Source: Mortierella alpina (Eukaryota > Mortierellomycota > Mortierellomycetes > Mortierellales > Mortierellaceae). Taken from it: 64,000 bases of DNA. This document shows, piece by piece, positions 1-9,188 of the stretch. The notes beneath the pieces were generated by a model. That model made no database searches. It worked only from the letters and a program-made list of their open reading frames with translations, and was not told where the DNA came from. The stretch covers positions 3,202,637 to 3,266,636 of the forward strand of contig JANATF010000004.1 in NCBI GenBank assembly GCA_029449245.1, given 5' to 3'. Position numbers and translations under genes: made by a program. Within the stretch, counting starts at the first letter, position 1, and every line of letters begins with the position of its first letter.

Positions 1-1451
1 ACTAACGACGAGGCTCTAGCATGGACAGCGGCGACGCGAAATAACCTGTCGCTCTCGTTCACAGCTGCTGCCTTGGGTATGAAGTGAAGACTCAAGAATG
101 GGGCGAGAAAAGGTAGAAAAGGTAGAAAAGACTCTAATCGCGGCAGCAGCGGCGTGAATTCGTCAGACGCGGCCAACAACACTGAAGAGACCAGCATTGC
201 AGAATATTCAACCATGGGAACAAGGAAAAGACTACAACGACTCTACAGTTCTTCTCGGTTTTGAAAACTGTGGAGCTGCCAGAGACTGTGGCGAGGTGAT
301 AGCCTCACGGCAGGGTTTCGCGTTCATAAGGGAGCATGCGGTGGAATCGCAGGCTGTACAGTGAGGAGCAGAAAGCAGAGAGCGTAATGGCGATTTTCTT
401 TTGCTGGCTTGGTTGAGGCTGAAATGTGAAGAAGGCATATGGGCATGGTGGAAGTGGATGGGAAAGTGCAGCGCGTGAGCAGAGGAAGGCGGATAGCCAG
501 GACGACGTGAGCAAGGGTGGCTTAAAATCTCGATGGACCACTGACATTGTTGGGTCTACTCTGCACTCTGCAAGCAACGCCAGGTCTACGATTAGTGGTG
601 AGCGCAGTCAGGTCGGACTGGTGGCATTTGCGAGCAAGGGGTCGAAAGCGTGTGGCCTATGGATTCGGAAGCATTCGCTATAAATCACATAGAGTGTGGC
701 ACATATTATGCGGTATCTGCTGGAGCTTGCTTGACACACTCTTTCAAGGCACAGGTTCGAAACGTGGACCAGGTACATCATGTAGGGGGGAGTGCACAAG
801 TGCTCGGCGTCCGATTGCTGGGATGTTTACATTCACGCCTCCTTTCTGGGGTCAGTGCGATCAAATAGAGAATGTTTCTGCTGGTCGAGTAGAGCCCGCT
901 GGCGAAGAGCCCTCAATATAATCCTGTCGTTTCACTGGTTACAGTAGTCTGTATTGCCCGCTAGCTCGCTGTAAGATATCATCGCATTACTACGATGGTA
1001 GTCCAATGCTAGTACTTGTAAGGAGAAGCTGACAGTGTCAGTATCCCGATGACGATGGCAAGACTATGAGGGCAGATTCTAATTTGTGCCGTCTAACGCT
1101 TTTGGTCCAGCGTTTCGATTACTTCGACAGTGCTTGGCTGTTCAACCTCCCTTGTCTCCTCTTCCCATATCACCCCTTTTGGACAGAGTCGAAGAGTCGA
1201 AGAGTCGAATGATCAAAAAAATAAAATAAAGCCGTCAGCGAAGGCCTCTCTTGCCTTGTGTGTTGGAGGTGATCAAGAGGATACTGCAGGCTTAGGTTGA
1301 AGAAGATGGAAGGAAGACGAGAAGACGAGAAATGAAGAGAAGAGATGAAGAGAAGAGACACGGCGAGTGCCTTGGCATGCACAGCAAATCGCATGACAGA
1401 CTACTCCCGGGGGATGGCGATTGGCCCGCCGTGCCTCGTGCGATCCAGTAA

Positions 1452-1510
<59 letters not shown>

Positions 1511-2039
1511 TACAGACAGACAGACAGACAGACAAGAGAGAAGACGAAACCGAGAGCGAGAAACAAGACATGAGGAGGAGAGCGTTGGGCCAGGCTCCAG
1601 TCCGACTGTATGGACGGCCACAGCTAGGGGTAGCGGTGCGCAAGTGGAATGAAGAGGAGCGACCAGTTGCGTTTCGCTTGGGCAGGATGGCCGAACTCAA
1701 TCGGCGTGTGGTCCAAGAATAGATCGCCGACCACTGATTGGTCTCTCTGTGCTGGCCCCCCCCCCCCTTCTAAGTCCTCCGTCCACTCGACCCGACCCCC
1801 AGTTGAGAGACTGGGTGCTAGACTGGGTGGCAAGTGACTGGAGTCACTCTGGAGCACCCAGGAGACGAGAGAGACTGGCCAGAGCGAGACCAGCAGCCAG
1901 CAGCTCCTCCAGCTGAGCATCGACTGGGCCACTGGGCGGCCTGCTCTAGTCTCAATTAACGCATGGCCAATCGCCAGTCGTCTGCCGTGCAAATAGCCCG
2001 CCTGCAACACACACAACACAACCCCCCTCTGACTCTTTA
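1..2039. other. Gene-poor left edge, upstream of the Sel1-repeat gene
   Basis: I see no convincing gene here. The open frames are short, overlap on both strands, and show no recognisable motif or splice-supported extension. The stretch holds a tetranucleotide microsatellite (entered separately), a C10 run near 1758-1767 and mixed-composition DNA. A gene end cut by the window edge, or a non-coding RNA, cannot be excluded. Confidence 0.5.
1452..1534. repeat. (CAGA)n microsatellite
   Basis: About twenty head-to-tail copies of the tetranucleotide CAGA, with one interruption (CATA) near 1508-1511. It creates artificial open frames on both strands (QTDR-type repeats on +, CLSV-type repeats on -), which I do not treat as genes. 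Confidence 0.97.
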
Positions 2040-2548
2040 TCCGAGAGTCGCTTTTTTATGGCCTTCGCCCCTTTTTTCCACTTGCTGTCTCTCTTTTCTT
2101 TCCTCACTCACCTCCTCCTGTTTCTTTTTCCTCTCCATCCATCCACCCATCCATCCCCCCATCCACACCCATCCCACCCACCCCATCCATCCTTCCATCC
2201 ATCCGCCTCCCATTCCCTTGTCCGTCCTTGTCTGTCCTTGACCTTGCACAGCTCCCTCTCTCCATTGCTCCTCCACCTGTCCGTAGCAGTCGCCGCCCTG
2301 CATCCCCCTGCCTGTTCCTTGTCCTTGTCCATTCCCCTTCTCCTCTGAAGCCTTTTTTCCTCCCTTGTTCCCTTGTTCCCTTGTTCCTTTGGTGCCTTTG
2401 TTCCCTTGCTCCCTTGCCTGTCTCTCCCTCTCTCGCTCTCTCCCTCTCGTGCACCTTCCTCTTTCCCTCCAGCACAAGGTAGACACAGCAGACAGCCTTC
2501 TCGCTCTCTCGCTTACCGCCTAGCCCGCCCACTCCGTACACACGACCA
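2040..2548 (+). promoter_or_regulatory. Pyrimidine-rich leader/promoter of the Sel1-repeat gene
   Basis: Roughly 500 bases of almost pure C/T on the + strand, with CATC-type short repeats (about 2130-2210) and CCCTTGTT-type repeats (about 2360-2415), run up to the start codon at 2549. The same kind of leader precedes most genes in this window, always with the pyrimidines on the gene's coding strand, so I read it as a promoter/5' UTR element. Confidence 0.5.
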
Positions 2549-4684
2549 ATGGCCGGTGCCCTCACCATGTCTGCATCCCATATTTTGCATCGAGGCCGAA
2601 GCGTCTTCTCAAAACTCAACAAAAAGTACAGACTGCCCGTCGCCGCCGTCGGCTCCTTCACCTCCTCTGACCCTGCCTGCGCTGCGGCCGACTCGTCTTC
2701 CTCATCCTCCCTGTGCTCATACGCCACCAGCCCTTCATGCGACTCGATCGACCACCACTCCATCACCCCTGTGCTAGACAAACAGGAGGCTGCGCGGGCT
2801 CAGCATTTCTTTGACCTGGGCCAGCAGCTGCTCTTTGGCCGACATGGCCACTCCAAAGACGAGTCTGCAGCAGTAGAGTATTACCGCACAGCAACACAGC
2901 TGGGCCACCTCGAAGCACAGGGTGCCCTTGCCTTTTGTTACGAATTCGGCCTTGGTACTCAGGCCAACTTCGTTGAAGCAGAGCGTCTTTACATCTTGGC
3001 GGCGGAACAGGGCAATGGCCTGGCCCTCTCTCGTCTGGCATTCCTTCGCAAGTACGGCCGTCCATCCGTCAAAATCGACCGCATTGAATCCGAGTATTGG
3101 CAGCAAAAGATCAACCAGCAAGGACCACCAGCTCTGGCCTGGCTCATGGAGGCAGCCTCGGTCGACAACCATGACTGCTGCCAGTATGCTCTCGGGGTCT
3201 GCTATCACGACGGTGTCGGTGTCGAAAAGAATGCGACTGAAGCCTTCCATTGGTATCTCAAGTCGGCCGAGCAAGGAAACGCCCGCGGCCAGGGCATTCT
3301 CGGCTACTGTTACGGAGAAGGCTTTGGCGTGGAACGGGACCGACAAAAGGCCATGTACTGGTACCGCATCGCAGCCGAGCAAGGAGAGTCCGTGGCGCTT
3401 TACAACATTGGATACTGCTACGAGGATGGCCTGGGTGTCGAGCGCAACCCATACGAGGCCGTCAAGTGGTACCGCCTGTCCGCTGAGCTCGGTAACGCAT
3501 TCGCTCAAAACTCGCTCGGTTATTGCTACGAGGACGGCGTCGGGATTGAGCAGGATTTGAAGCTAGCTGCAGAGTGGTATACAAAGTCGGCAGAGCAGGG
3601 CTACCCTTGGGCAGAATGCAATCTTGGCTACTGCAACCAGAACGGGATCGGGCTGCCCAAGGATGATGCCAAGGGTGCGTACTGGTATCGAAAGGCAGCC
3701 CTTCAGGGCCATGCAAGAGCGCAGCACAACCTTGGCTTCTGCTACCAAAACGGTATTGGAGTCTCCAAGGATCCGGTCGAGGCTGTAAAGTGGTACATGA
3801 AGTCGGCTGAGCGTGGCAACATCTTTGCATTCCACTCTCTCGGCTATTGTTATCAGAACGGCATTGGAGTCCAACAGAATCTGGACGAGGCTGTGTACTG
3901 GTACTATCTCTCTGCAGAAGAGAACCATGCTCCAGCGCAGCTGTCGCTAGGATACTGCTTCCGCAATGGTGTCGGTGTTCCAAAGGAGCCAAAAGAGGCC
4001 GTCAAGTGGTTCTACCGGTCTGCCATCCAGGGCAATGCCTTGGCTCAAAACTCTCTTGGATTCTGCTACGAGGAAGGCCTTGGCGTGGAAAAGAACAGGG
4101 AAAAGGCTGTCATTTGGTACGAAAAGTCGGCAGCGCAAAACAATCCATGGGCACAGTGCAACCTGGGCTTTTGCTATGCAAACGAGATTGGTGTCGCGCA
4201 GAATTACGAGATGGCGGTCAAGTACTACTCCATGGCTGCGGCCCAGAACCACGCCCGTGCACAGGACAAGCTCGGAGTGTGCCTGCAGCTCGGACAGGGC
4301 ATTGCACAGGACGTGAAGCTAGCTGTGCGGTATTTCAGACTCGCTGCTGAGCAGGGCCACCTTGCTGGACAGTACCACCTGGCCAATGCTTTGGTAAGTA
4401 GAGATATGTGCTTATTTGTCCATGCATGCACTGATGGAGTATGGGTCCCTAACCTACGTTTTCTCATCCTCCGTGTTTTGGCACAACAGGAGAAAGGCTT
4501 GGGCTGTGAGGTTCAACTGGAGGAGGCATCCATGTGGTTTGAGCGCGCAGCAGCGAACGGATGCAGGACCTCGCACGAGCGGCTTCAGCGTTTGTTGGCA
4601 CGCGCATGCCTCGAGAATGGACTGGAGAGCAACTACAACGGGCTGTTCTTGGGTGCCATCGGGCATTGCGCCCCTGCGGCCTAG
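2549..4684 (+). CDS. Sel1-like (TPR-like) repeat protein, 679 aa
   Basis: Exons 2549-4393 and 4490-4684. The 96-bp intron is in frame but has a GTAAGT donor, a CTAAC branch site and an ACAG acceptor, and it interrupts a repeat with non-repeat sequence, so it is very probably removed. After a Ser-rich N-terminus (about residues 1-85) the protein is an array of about 13-14 Sel1 repeats of 36 residues, each with a core such as GYCYEDGLGVERN followed by EAVKWYRLSAEQGNA. No signal peptide or membrane segment is evident. Sel1 solenoids bind protein partners. In yeast the related Skt5/Chs4 activates chitin synthase III, but I see nothing beyond the repeats to assign that role. Large Sel1 families are common in Mucoromycota-type fungi. 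The start is the first ATG after the pyrimidine leader, and a second in-frame Met lies six codons on. Confidence 0.9.
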   Translation: MAGALTMSASHILHRGRSVFSKLNKKYRLPVAAVGSFTSSDPACAAADSSSSSSLCSYATSPSCDSIDHHSITPVLDKQEAARAQHFFDLGQQLLFGRHGHSKDESAAVEYYRTATQLGHLEAQGALAFCYEFGLGTQANFVEAERLYILAAEQGNGLALSRLAFLRKYGRPSVKIDRIESEYWQQKINQQGPPALAWLMEAASVDNHDCCQYALGVCYHDGVGVEKNATEAFHWYLKSAEQGNARGQGILGYCYGEGFGVERDRQKAMYWYRIAAEQGESVALYNIGYCYEDGLGVERNPYEAVKWYRLSAELGNAFAQNSLGYCYEDGVGIEQDLKLAAEWYTKSAEQGYPWAECNLGYCNQNGIGLPKDDAKGAYWYRKAALQGHARAQHNLGFCYQNGIGVSKDPVEAVKWYMKSAERGNIFAFHSLGYCYQNGIGVQQNLDEAVYWYYLSAEENHAPAQLSLGYCFRNGVGVPKEPKEAVKWFYRSAIQGNALAQNSLGFCYEEGLGVEKNREKAVIWYEKSAAQNNPWAQCNLGFCYANEIGVAQNYEMAVKYYSMAAAQNHARAQDKLGVCLQLGQGIAQDVKLAVRYFRLAAEQGHLAGQYHLANALVSRDMCLFVHACTDGVWVPNLRFLILRVLAQQEKGLGCEVQLEEASMWFERAAANGCRTSHERLQRLLARACLENGLESNYNGLFLGAIGHCAPAA

Positions 4685-5075
4685 TTATCCATCGCCGACC
4701 GCCATGTCCTGTGGACATGGTGCAAGTCCATATTCCCGCTTTTGTCTTTTTGTTGCTCATGTTCATTCTTTTGTCACTCTGATTTGATTTTATCCTGCCA
4801 TCTACCCTCTCTGTACCTTATCTTACCTTACCGTACCTTACCTTGTAACCTTTCCCGCTTGTCCTGTGCTTCCGCTTGCTGGCCTATTGTGCCTTGTACT
4901 TTTATCCAGATCCCGCCGCGCTTGTTCCCCCTCCCGTATACCTTGCAATGCCAAAAGAAAAATGAACCATAGATTCTGGCTGAATAAATCCCACAATTGC
5001 CCTACTTCTCTCTACCTGATGGCGCATGATTTTTTGTCCAATGGGCAAATGCTGCATATACCTATCTGCCTTCGT

Positions 5076-5187
5076 CCATTCGCCACCACTTTTATGCCTT
5101 TATCCATTTGCCATCACTTTCATGCCTTTGTCCATTTGCCACCACTTTCATACCTTTGCCCATTTGCCACCACTTTCATGCCGTCGC
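5076..5187. repeat. 28-bp minisatellite, four copies
   Basis: Four consecutive 28-bp units at 5076-5103, 5104-5131, 5132-5159 and 5160-5187, each starting CCATT(T/C)GCCA(C/T)CACTT and differing at only a few positions. The array ends 17 bases before a TATA box and lies 153 bp upstream of the next start codon. Confidence 0.95.
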
Positions 5188-5204
5188 TCCACTCTCATCG
5201 ACGC

Positions 5205-5212
5205 TATATAAA
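5205..5212 (+). promoter_or_regulatory. TATA box of the small orphan gene
   Basis: TATATAAA followed by a pyrimidine-rich stretch. A transcription start about 30 bases downstream would leave a 5' leader of about 100 bases before the ATG at 5340. Confidence 0.6.
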
Positions 5213-5339
5213 CACGCCTTCTCTTCGCCGCTTCTTCATCACCAACGTCTTTCCTCACCACAAACACACTCGCTGCCCTTCTTTCGTCCTTTTCTGCCTC
5301 CCTCTCCGATCTGTTTTCTTGCTTGCTTGACCTTTCGCC

Positions 5340-5838
5340 ATGGGATCCGACTGGTATGACTTCAATAGCACCACAGTTGCTGCTATTCCGGTGCCCAAAG
5401 ACGCGTTGCAGCAGCCGTTTGGCCTGCAGGGTTTCGAGCTGATGACAATTATGCAGGAGAAGGATCGCGGCAATGAGTACCATGGCGCGCTGATCTGCCT
5501 TGTGGACACAGAGTTGACTTTCACATCGCTGAAGGTCATAGGCCCTTACGAAATTTCAGAGGAATTGTCTGACTATACGAGGATGAAGCACTTGGATGCG
5601 TTTATGCCAGCAGACACCCGCGAGAGGCTGGCTGGCGCGTTCGAGAAGTATACGGGTTACAAGCCAGATGTCGTGCCAGGGTTCTGGACTGTAAGTTCCG
5701 TGTCCGGATATTGTGTGCAGCTGCATACGACATGGTGCTTGGAGGACCACGAAAGCATCGCAAATGGATAAGATCTTGTCGGAAGCCGCAAGTTCTTCCT
5801 ATCGGTGGATCAAGACGCTTAATGGTTGTGATGCGTGA
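5340..5838 (+). CDS. Small hypothetical protein, about 138 aa
   Basis: I do not recognise this protein. Exon 1 (5340-5690, 117 codons) looks genuinely coding: it begins MGSDWYDFNS and ends in KPDVVPGFWT just before a clean GTAAGT donor. The best 3' end uses an 82-bp intron (5691-5772) and a 22-codon exon (5773-5838) reading ILSEAASSSYRWIKTLNGCDA. Alternatives are no splicing (stop at 5771) or another acceptor at 5755. It has no signal peptide or membrane span. It sits downstream of a TATA box and a four-copy 28-bp repeat, on the same strand as its neighbours. The 5' exon is fairly secure; the 3' end is not. Confidence 0.55.
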
Positions 5839-6324
5839 TCGGGCTTGCGACTTTGGACGAGATGCCGTCTGCAAGACCGTTATATATAATGATTGAGGGA
5901 GTTGCATTCACAGAGTGACATAGCGACAGAATAGTGGATAGAGGGGCAGATCAACGACGACACGTCGTGTGCAGTGAAAAAAAAAGCAGCGTAGCTACTC
6001 ACACAACCAGTCTATGCATGGGCAGAGAAGCTCAAATATTCAGGGTCGAGATAAAACTTTTTTTTCAAATTGACAAATGATTTTTCCTTCAAGTGCGCAC
6101 GATGGGATCCCGGCTGAACCAGTGCGCGGTCATGGCACCCACTGAGACCGGGTGCTGCTCCTGCTGCTGCTGCGGTCGCTTAAATAAACACAAGAGCGGT
6201 GTCCATAATAATAGAAATGAAAAAGAAACACTTGAATGTTTATCTCTCTTTCTCCCACTCTTCATCGCTACCTACCACATCAACCCCTGCCACGAGCAAC
6301 GTACTCTGGCAGCATTGATACGAT
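5839..6324. other. Intergenic region before the PQ-loop gene
   Basis: About 490 bases with no gene. It contains A9 and T9 runs (around 5977 and 6059) and a CTG-type trinucleotide stretch near 6153-6172. An upstream ATG at 6102 opens a frame that overlaps the start codon at 6325, but nothing shows it is transcribed. Confidence 0.5.
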
Positions 6325-7699
6325 ATGGCCTCGACGCGTGCCATTCTTGAGAATGTCTTTGGTATGCTGGGCATTGTCTTCTGGAGCTTCCAGCTGCTGC
6401 CCCAAGTGATTGACAATTACAAGGCCAAGTCGACAGAGGGTCTCTCGCACTCGATGTTTTTCATCTGGACCCTGGCTGCGCTTGGATTTGGTTCTTATTC
6501 CATTGTTGAAGACCTTTCGATCCCGATCATCAGTAAGAGAGAGAAAGGCTTTACGACTGCTCCTTGGACACCCCTGCGGTTCTGATGTGTTTTGCTCAAC
6601 GTTCTGTGTCTGCACTGTGCACCCCCATAGTTCAACCCCAAATATTCGGCGCCCTCTCTGCATTGTGTTATTGTCAATGTCTCTACTACGGCATGCGCTG
6701 GTCATTGCGGCGGACTGTGGTTACCTCCAGTGTCATGTTTGTTGCCATGGCGGGAATTCAAGTTGCTGCAGTCTTTGGCACCAGGGTAAGTAGTGGGGAT
6801 GTATGGTGCAGTGTGATGCCTTCAGAAGAGATTCTCATGTTCAAGCAGTGTGAAACAGGGGTGTACTGTACAGCGCAGTCAACCCTCTTTGCATGCTGCT
6901 TGTGCCTCTCGACATTCAATCCTCGTCCCCCCTTGATCCCCCATCCTCATTCCCACTCTTGCCAGCAAGCATGGGTGACTGCTGTAGTGCCTTGTTGTTG
7001 CTTTTTTTTTTTTTTTTTGCTCACACTCGCTTGGTCGCACAGCACTGTGACAAGGACCTGCCGGGGCATGGAGGATGCTCTGTCTGGTGTAACCGAGGGG
7101 CCTTGCACTCTTATCATCACCTGGGACTCTTGTTTGTTGTGGCCCACTACCAAGTCGATCTTTGTATACAATGCTACATGACTGTGTAGCCATGCTGTAG
7201 CACTGACCACAGTGATGTATATATATATATGTATTTGCCTCTCCTCCTCTAGGCGGGTAGGGACCATCAGGTCAAGGGCACCGTTGAAGCTGCAGGGATC
7301 ATCCCAATCCTGCTGCTCGCGCTCGGATTCATGCCCCAGTATGCGGATATTTACAAAGATCGATCTGTTGTGGGGGTCAGCATGGCGTTCATTGCGGCGG
7401 ATGCGCTAGGCGCCGTGTTTTCGCTTGTCAGTCTCGCGTTCCGCACCGAGTTCGATCTGCTGGCGACGCTCAACTACGTTGTTGTGTTCGTGTGCGATCT
7501 GCTGGTGGTGGCCCTGTTTGTCTACTACAACAAGCTGAACCCGTCCTTGGCGCGGGAGCGAGCACCACCACAGACGCATGGCAAGGCCGCTGATCCCGAG
7601 AGGGGTGTGGCTCAGGAGGGGGAGGAGGAGGAGGAGCAGACCTCTGCGGTGACGACGGTGGTCGAGAATGAACCCACGCCCCGAGCCGAGGCGCAATGA
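6325..7699 (+). CDS. PQ-loop repeat membrane protein, 269 aa
   Basis: Exons 6325-6532, 6631-6785 and 7253-7699 join in frame (GTAAGA/CATAG and GTAAGT/TCTAG sites). The second intron is unusually long (467 bp) and carries a T16 run. The protein has the two hallmark PQ-loop motifs, FQLLPQVIDNYKAKSTEGLS near the N-terminus and LGFMPQYADIYKDRSVVGVS about 150 residues later, each followed by hydrophobic helices. It fits the seven-helix MtN3/PQ-loop fold. Family members include vacuolar/lysosomal basic amino-acid and cystine transporters, so a small-solute carrier in an internal membrane is a reasonable inference, but the substrate cannot be read from sequence. The C-terminal ~50 residues are hydrophilic, with an acidic GEEEEEQ patch, and presumably cytosolic. 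Confidence 0.87.
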
Positions 7700-7980
7700 T
7701 ACCAGGAACTCTTGATGGTCCTCCACAGTAGACTAATAAATAAAGACTAGTAATGGCAATGGCCGTAGATGTGTAGATATACAGACCTGTATACCAGTAT
7801 ACCTGTAGAGACATGCACACGCACGAGGATCCGCGAGTGTGCCCCAAAGTGCGTGTGTTGTTGGTTGTCGTTTGCTCCCCCTTATCTCAAAGTGGTGCGT
7901 TTTTTGGATACGCCAATCACGATGAGAATGCGCCAAGGGTTGTTGACGTGCATGTTGGCGCATTGCGGGTGTTTGTTTGT

Positions 7981-8012
7981 ATTCAGCTATTCAGCTATTC
8001 AGCTATTCAGCT
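7981..8012. repeat. ATTCAGCT x4 tandem repeat
   Basis: Four perfect head-to-tail copies of the 8-bp unit ATTCAGCT. A related ATTCAGGT repeat occurs near 22763-22788, upstream of the coiled-coil gene. Confidence 0.95.
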
Positions 8013-8267
8013 GCAATCCAGGACATATCAGGCCGTGGTCTCGCCAACAGCCCACCGGGATGGATGGGCCTCGAGACGACATGGAGAGGGTGGGAGCAGC
8101 CCACTGGCCATGCCGTGCGTGGAGTGTGGACGCCATGCGTCGACCCCATCTGTAGATAGATCCTCGTTTTCCCATGCCCTGTTTCTCTTTCTCTCGCACT
8201 CGCGCGCTCTCTCTCTCTCTCTCGTTATCTCTCCTGCCCACTCTCTTCTCGTCTTCGCTCCCTCCGA

Positions 8268-8335
8268 CTCTTCTTCCTCTTCTTCTTCCTCTTCCTCTTC
8301 TTCCTCTTCTTCTTCCTCTTCCTCTTCCTCGTCCT
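8268..8335. repeat. (TTC/TCC)n trinucleotide microsatellite
   Basis: Mixed TTC and TCC repeat inside the pyrimidine-rich HMG-CoA reductase leader. A shorter tract of the same kind lies at about 9044-9076, inside the proposed leader intron. Confidence 0.9.
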
Positions 8336-8473
8336 TGTCCTTGTCCCTCATTCGCTTCCTCCTCTCATTCAGTCCCCCGCCTGTCTTGCGCACGCTGCAT
8401 CTCGTCCAGCCAGCAGCCTTCCATCGCTAATCTCTACAGTCTTCGCGCGGTCGGATTGCAGCCTGATCCCAAG

Positions 8474-9188
8474 GTACGCCACCATTCCTTCTTTGTTCTT
8501 CACACGCTGCTCAAAGGCAAACAAAAGAGACAGATAAAAGAGTTCGTCTGCTCCCCCCCCCCTGTCTCGCCTTCCCTCTTCCCGCAACGCTGTACTGTGT
8601 GTATATCCATGTCTTTGTTCGGCTGGTTCCAGCAGGGTATGATATGGAGTCTATATATAAGCCAAACTGTGTTTTTTTTAAGCTCTCTTTTGGGCCGCAC
8701 GAATATGTGTGTCTGAGGGGTGCAACGACAACAGGCAACCGAGTGTGGCCTGATTCCTGTGATTCTGTGATTCCTGAGGGCGAGAGTGGTGGGAGTGTGT
8801 GTGCGGTCAAATACAGATCCCGCGCACTGCAGCAGCAGCGGAAGCGACAATCGGATGCCGCGTTGGTGTGTGGGCCCACATCGTTTTGTCTTTTGTGTAT
8901 CATTTTCAAACACCGAGAGAGCCTCGCTGTCTCTTTTTTCTGCCTCTTGATTCGGTTCCCGTCGACCTTCATCTTCTCTTTGCTCCTCTGCCTTCTTTTG
9001 TTCCTTCCCTTTCGCTCCTCGTTCATCAGTCGGCATCCTCCTCTTCCTCCTCTTCCTCCTCTTCCTCCTCCTCTTTCCTCCTCTCTCCTCTCTCCTCTCT
9101 GATCTCTCGCTGTCTTTCTGTTTGTCCCGCTGGCCGCTGACCAATTCGCTGACTTGTGATCCCGCATCCTGCGATCCCGATCCTACAG
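8474..9188 (+). other. Probable 5'-UTR intron of HMG-CoA reductase
   Basis: A GTACGC donor at 8474 follows an AAG exon end. The sequence just before the HMG-CoA reductase start reads CCTACAG immediately followed by ATG. This gives a 715-bp leader intron whose acceptor abuts the start codon. The interval has no plausible coding frame. The alternative is an unspliced leader, in which case an upstream in-frame ATG at 9156 could add 11 residues. Confidence 0.45.

Larger units (their letters stand above)
7700..8473 (+). promoter_or_regulatory. Promoter and 5' leader of HMG-CoA reductase
   Basis: Intergenic stretch with an AATAAATAAAG poly(A)-type signal for the preceding gene near 7736. Further on are a CCAAT motif near 7909-7913, an 8-bp tandem repeat at 7981-8012 and a strongly C/T-rich tract from about 8160 to 8400. 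I looked for a sterol regulatory element and did not find a convincing one. Confidence 0.4.

Noticed and set aside
1273-1722. Overlapping open frames on both strands across the CAGA repeat
   Set aside because: They exist only because a tetranucleotide repeat without stops is open in every frame; no coding composition outside the repeat.
2104-2781. Long minus-strand frame of 225 aa antisense to the Sel1 leader
   Set aside because: Composition is pure simple sequence (EREREG, GWMDGWMDG) from the pyrimidine tract on the other strand.
2774-3992. Minus-strand frames antisense to the Sel1 gene
   Set aside because: They are shadows of the strongly biased repeat codons; the + strand protein is an unambiguous Sel1 array.
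6102-6350. Upstream ORF overlapping the PQ-loop start codon
   Set aside because: Position is suggestive, but there is no evidence the transcript begins early enough to include it, and its peptide has no conserved look.
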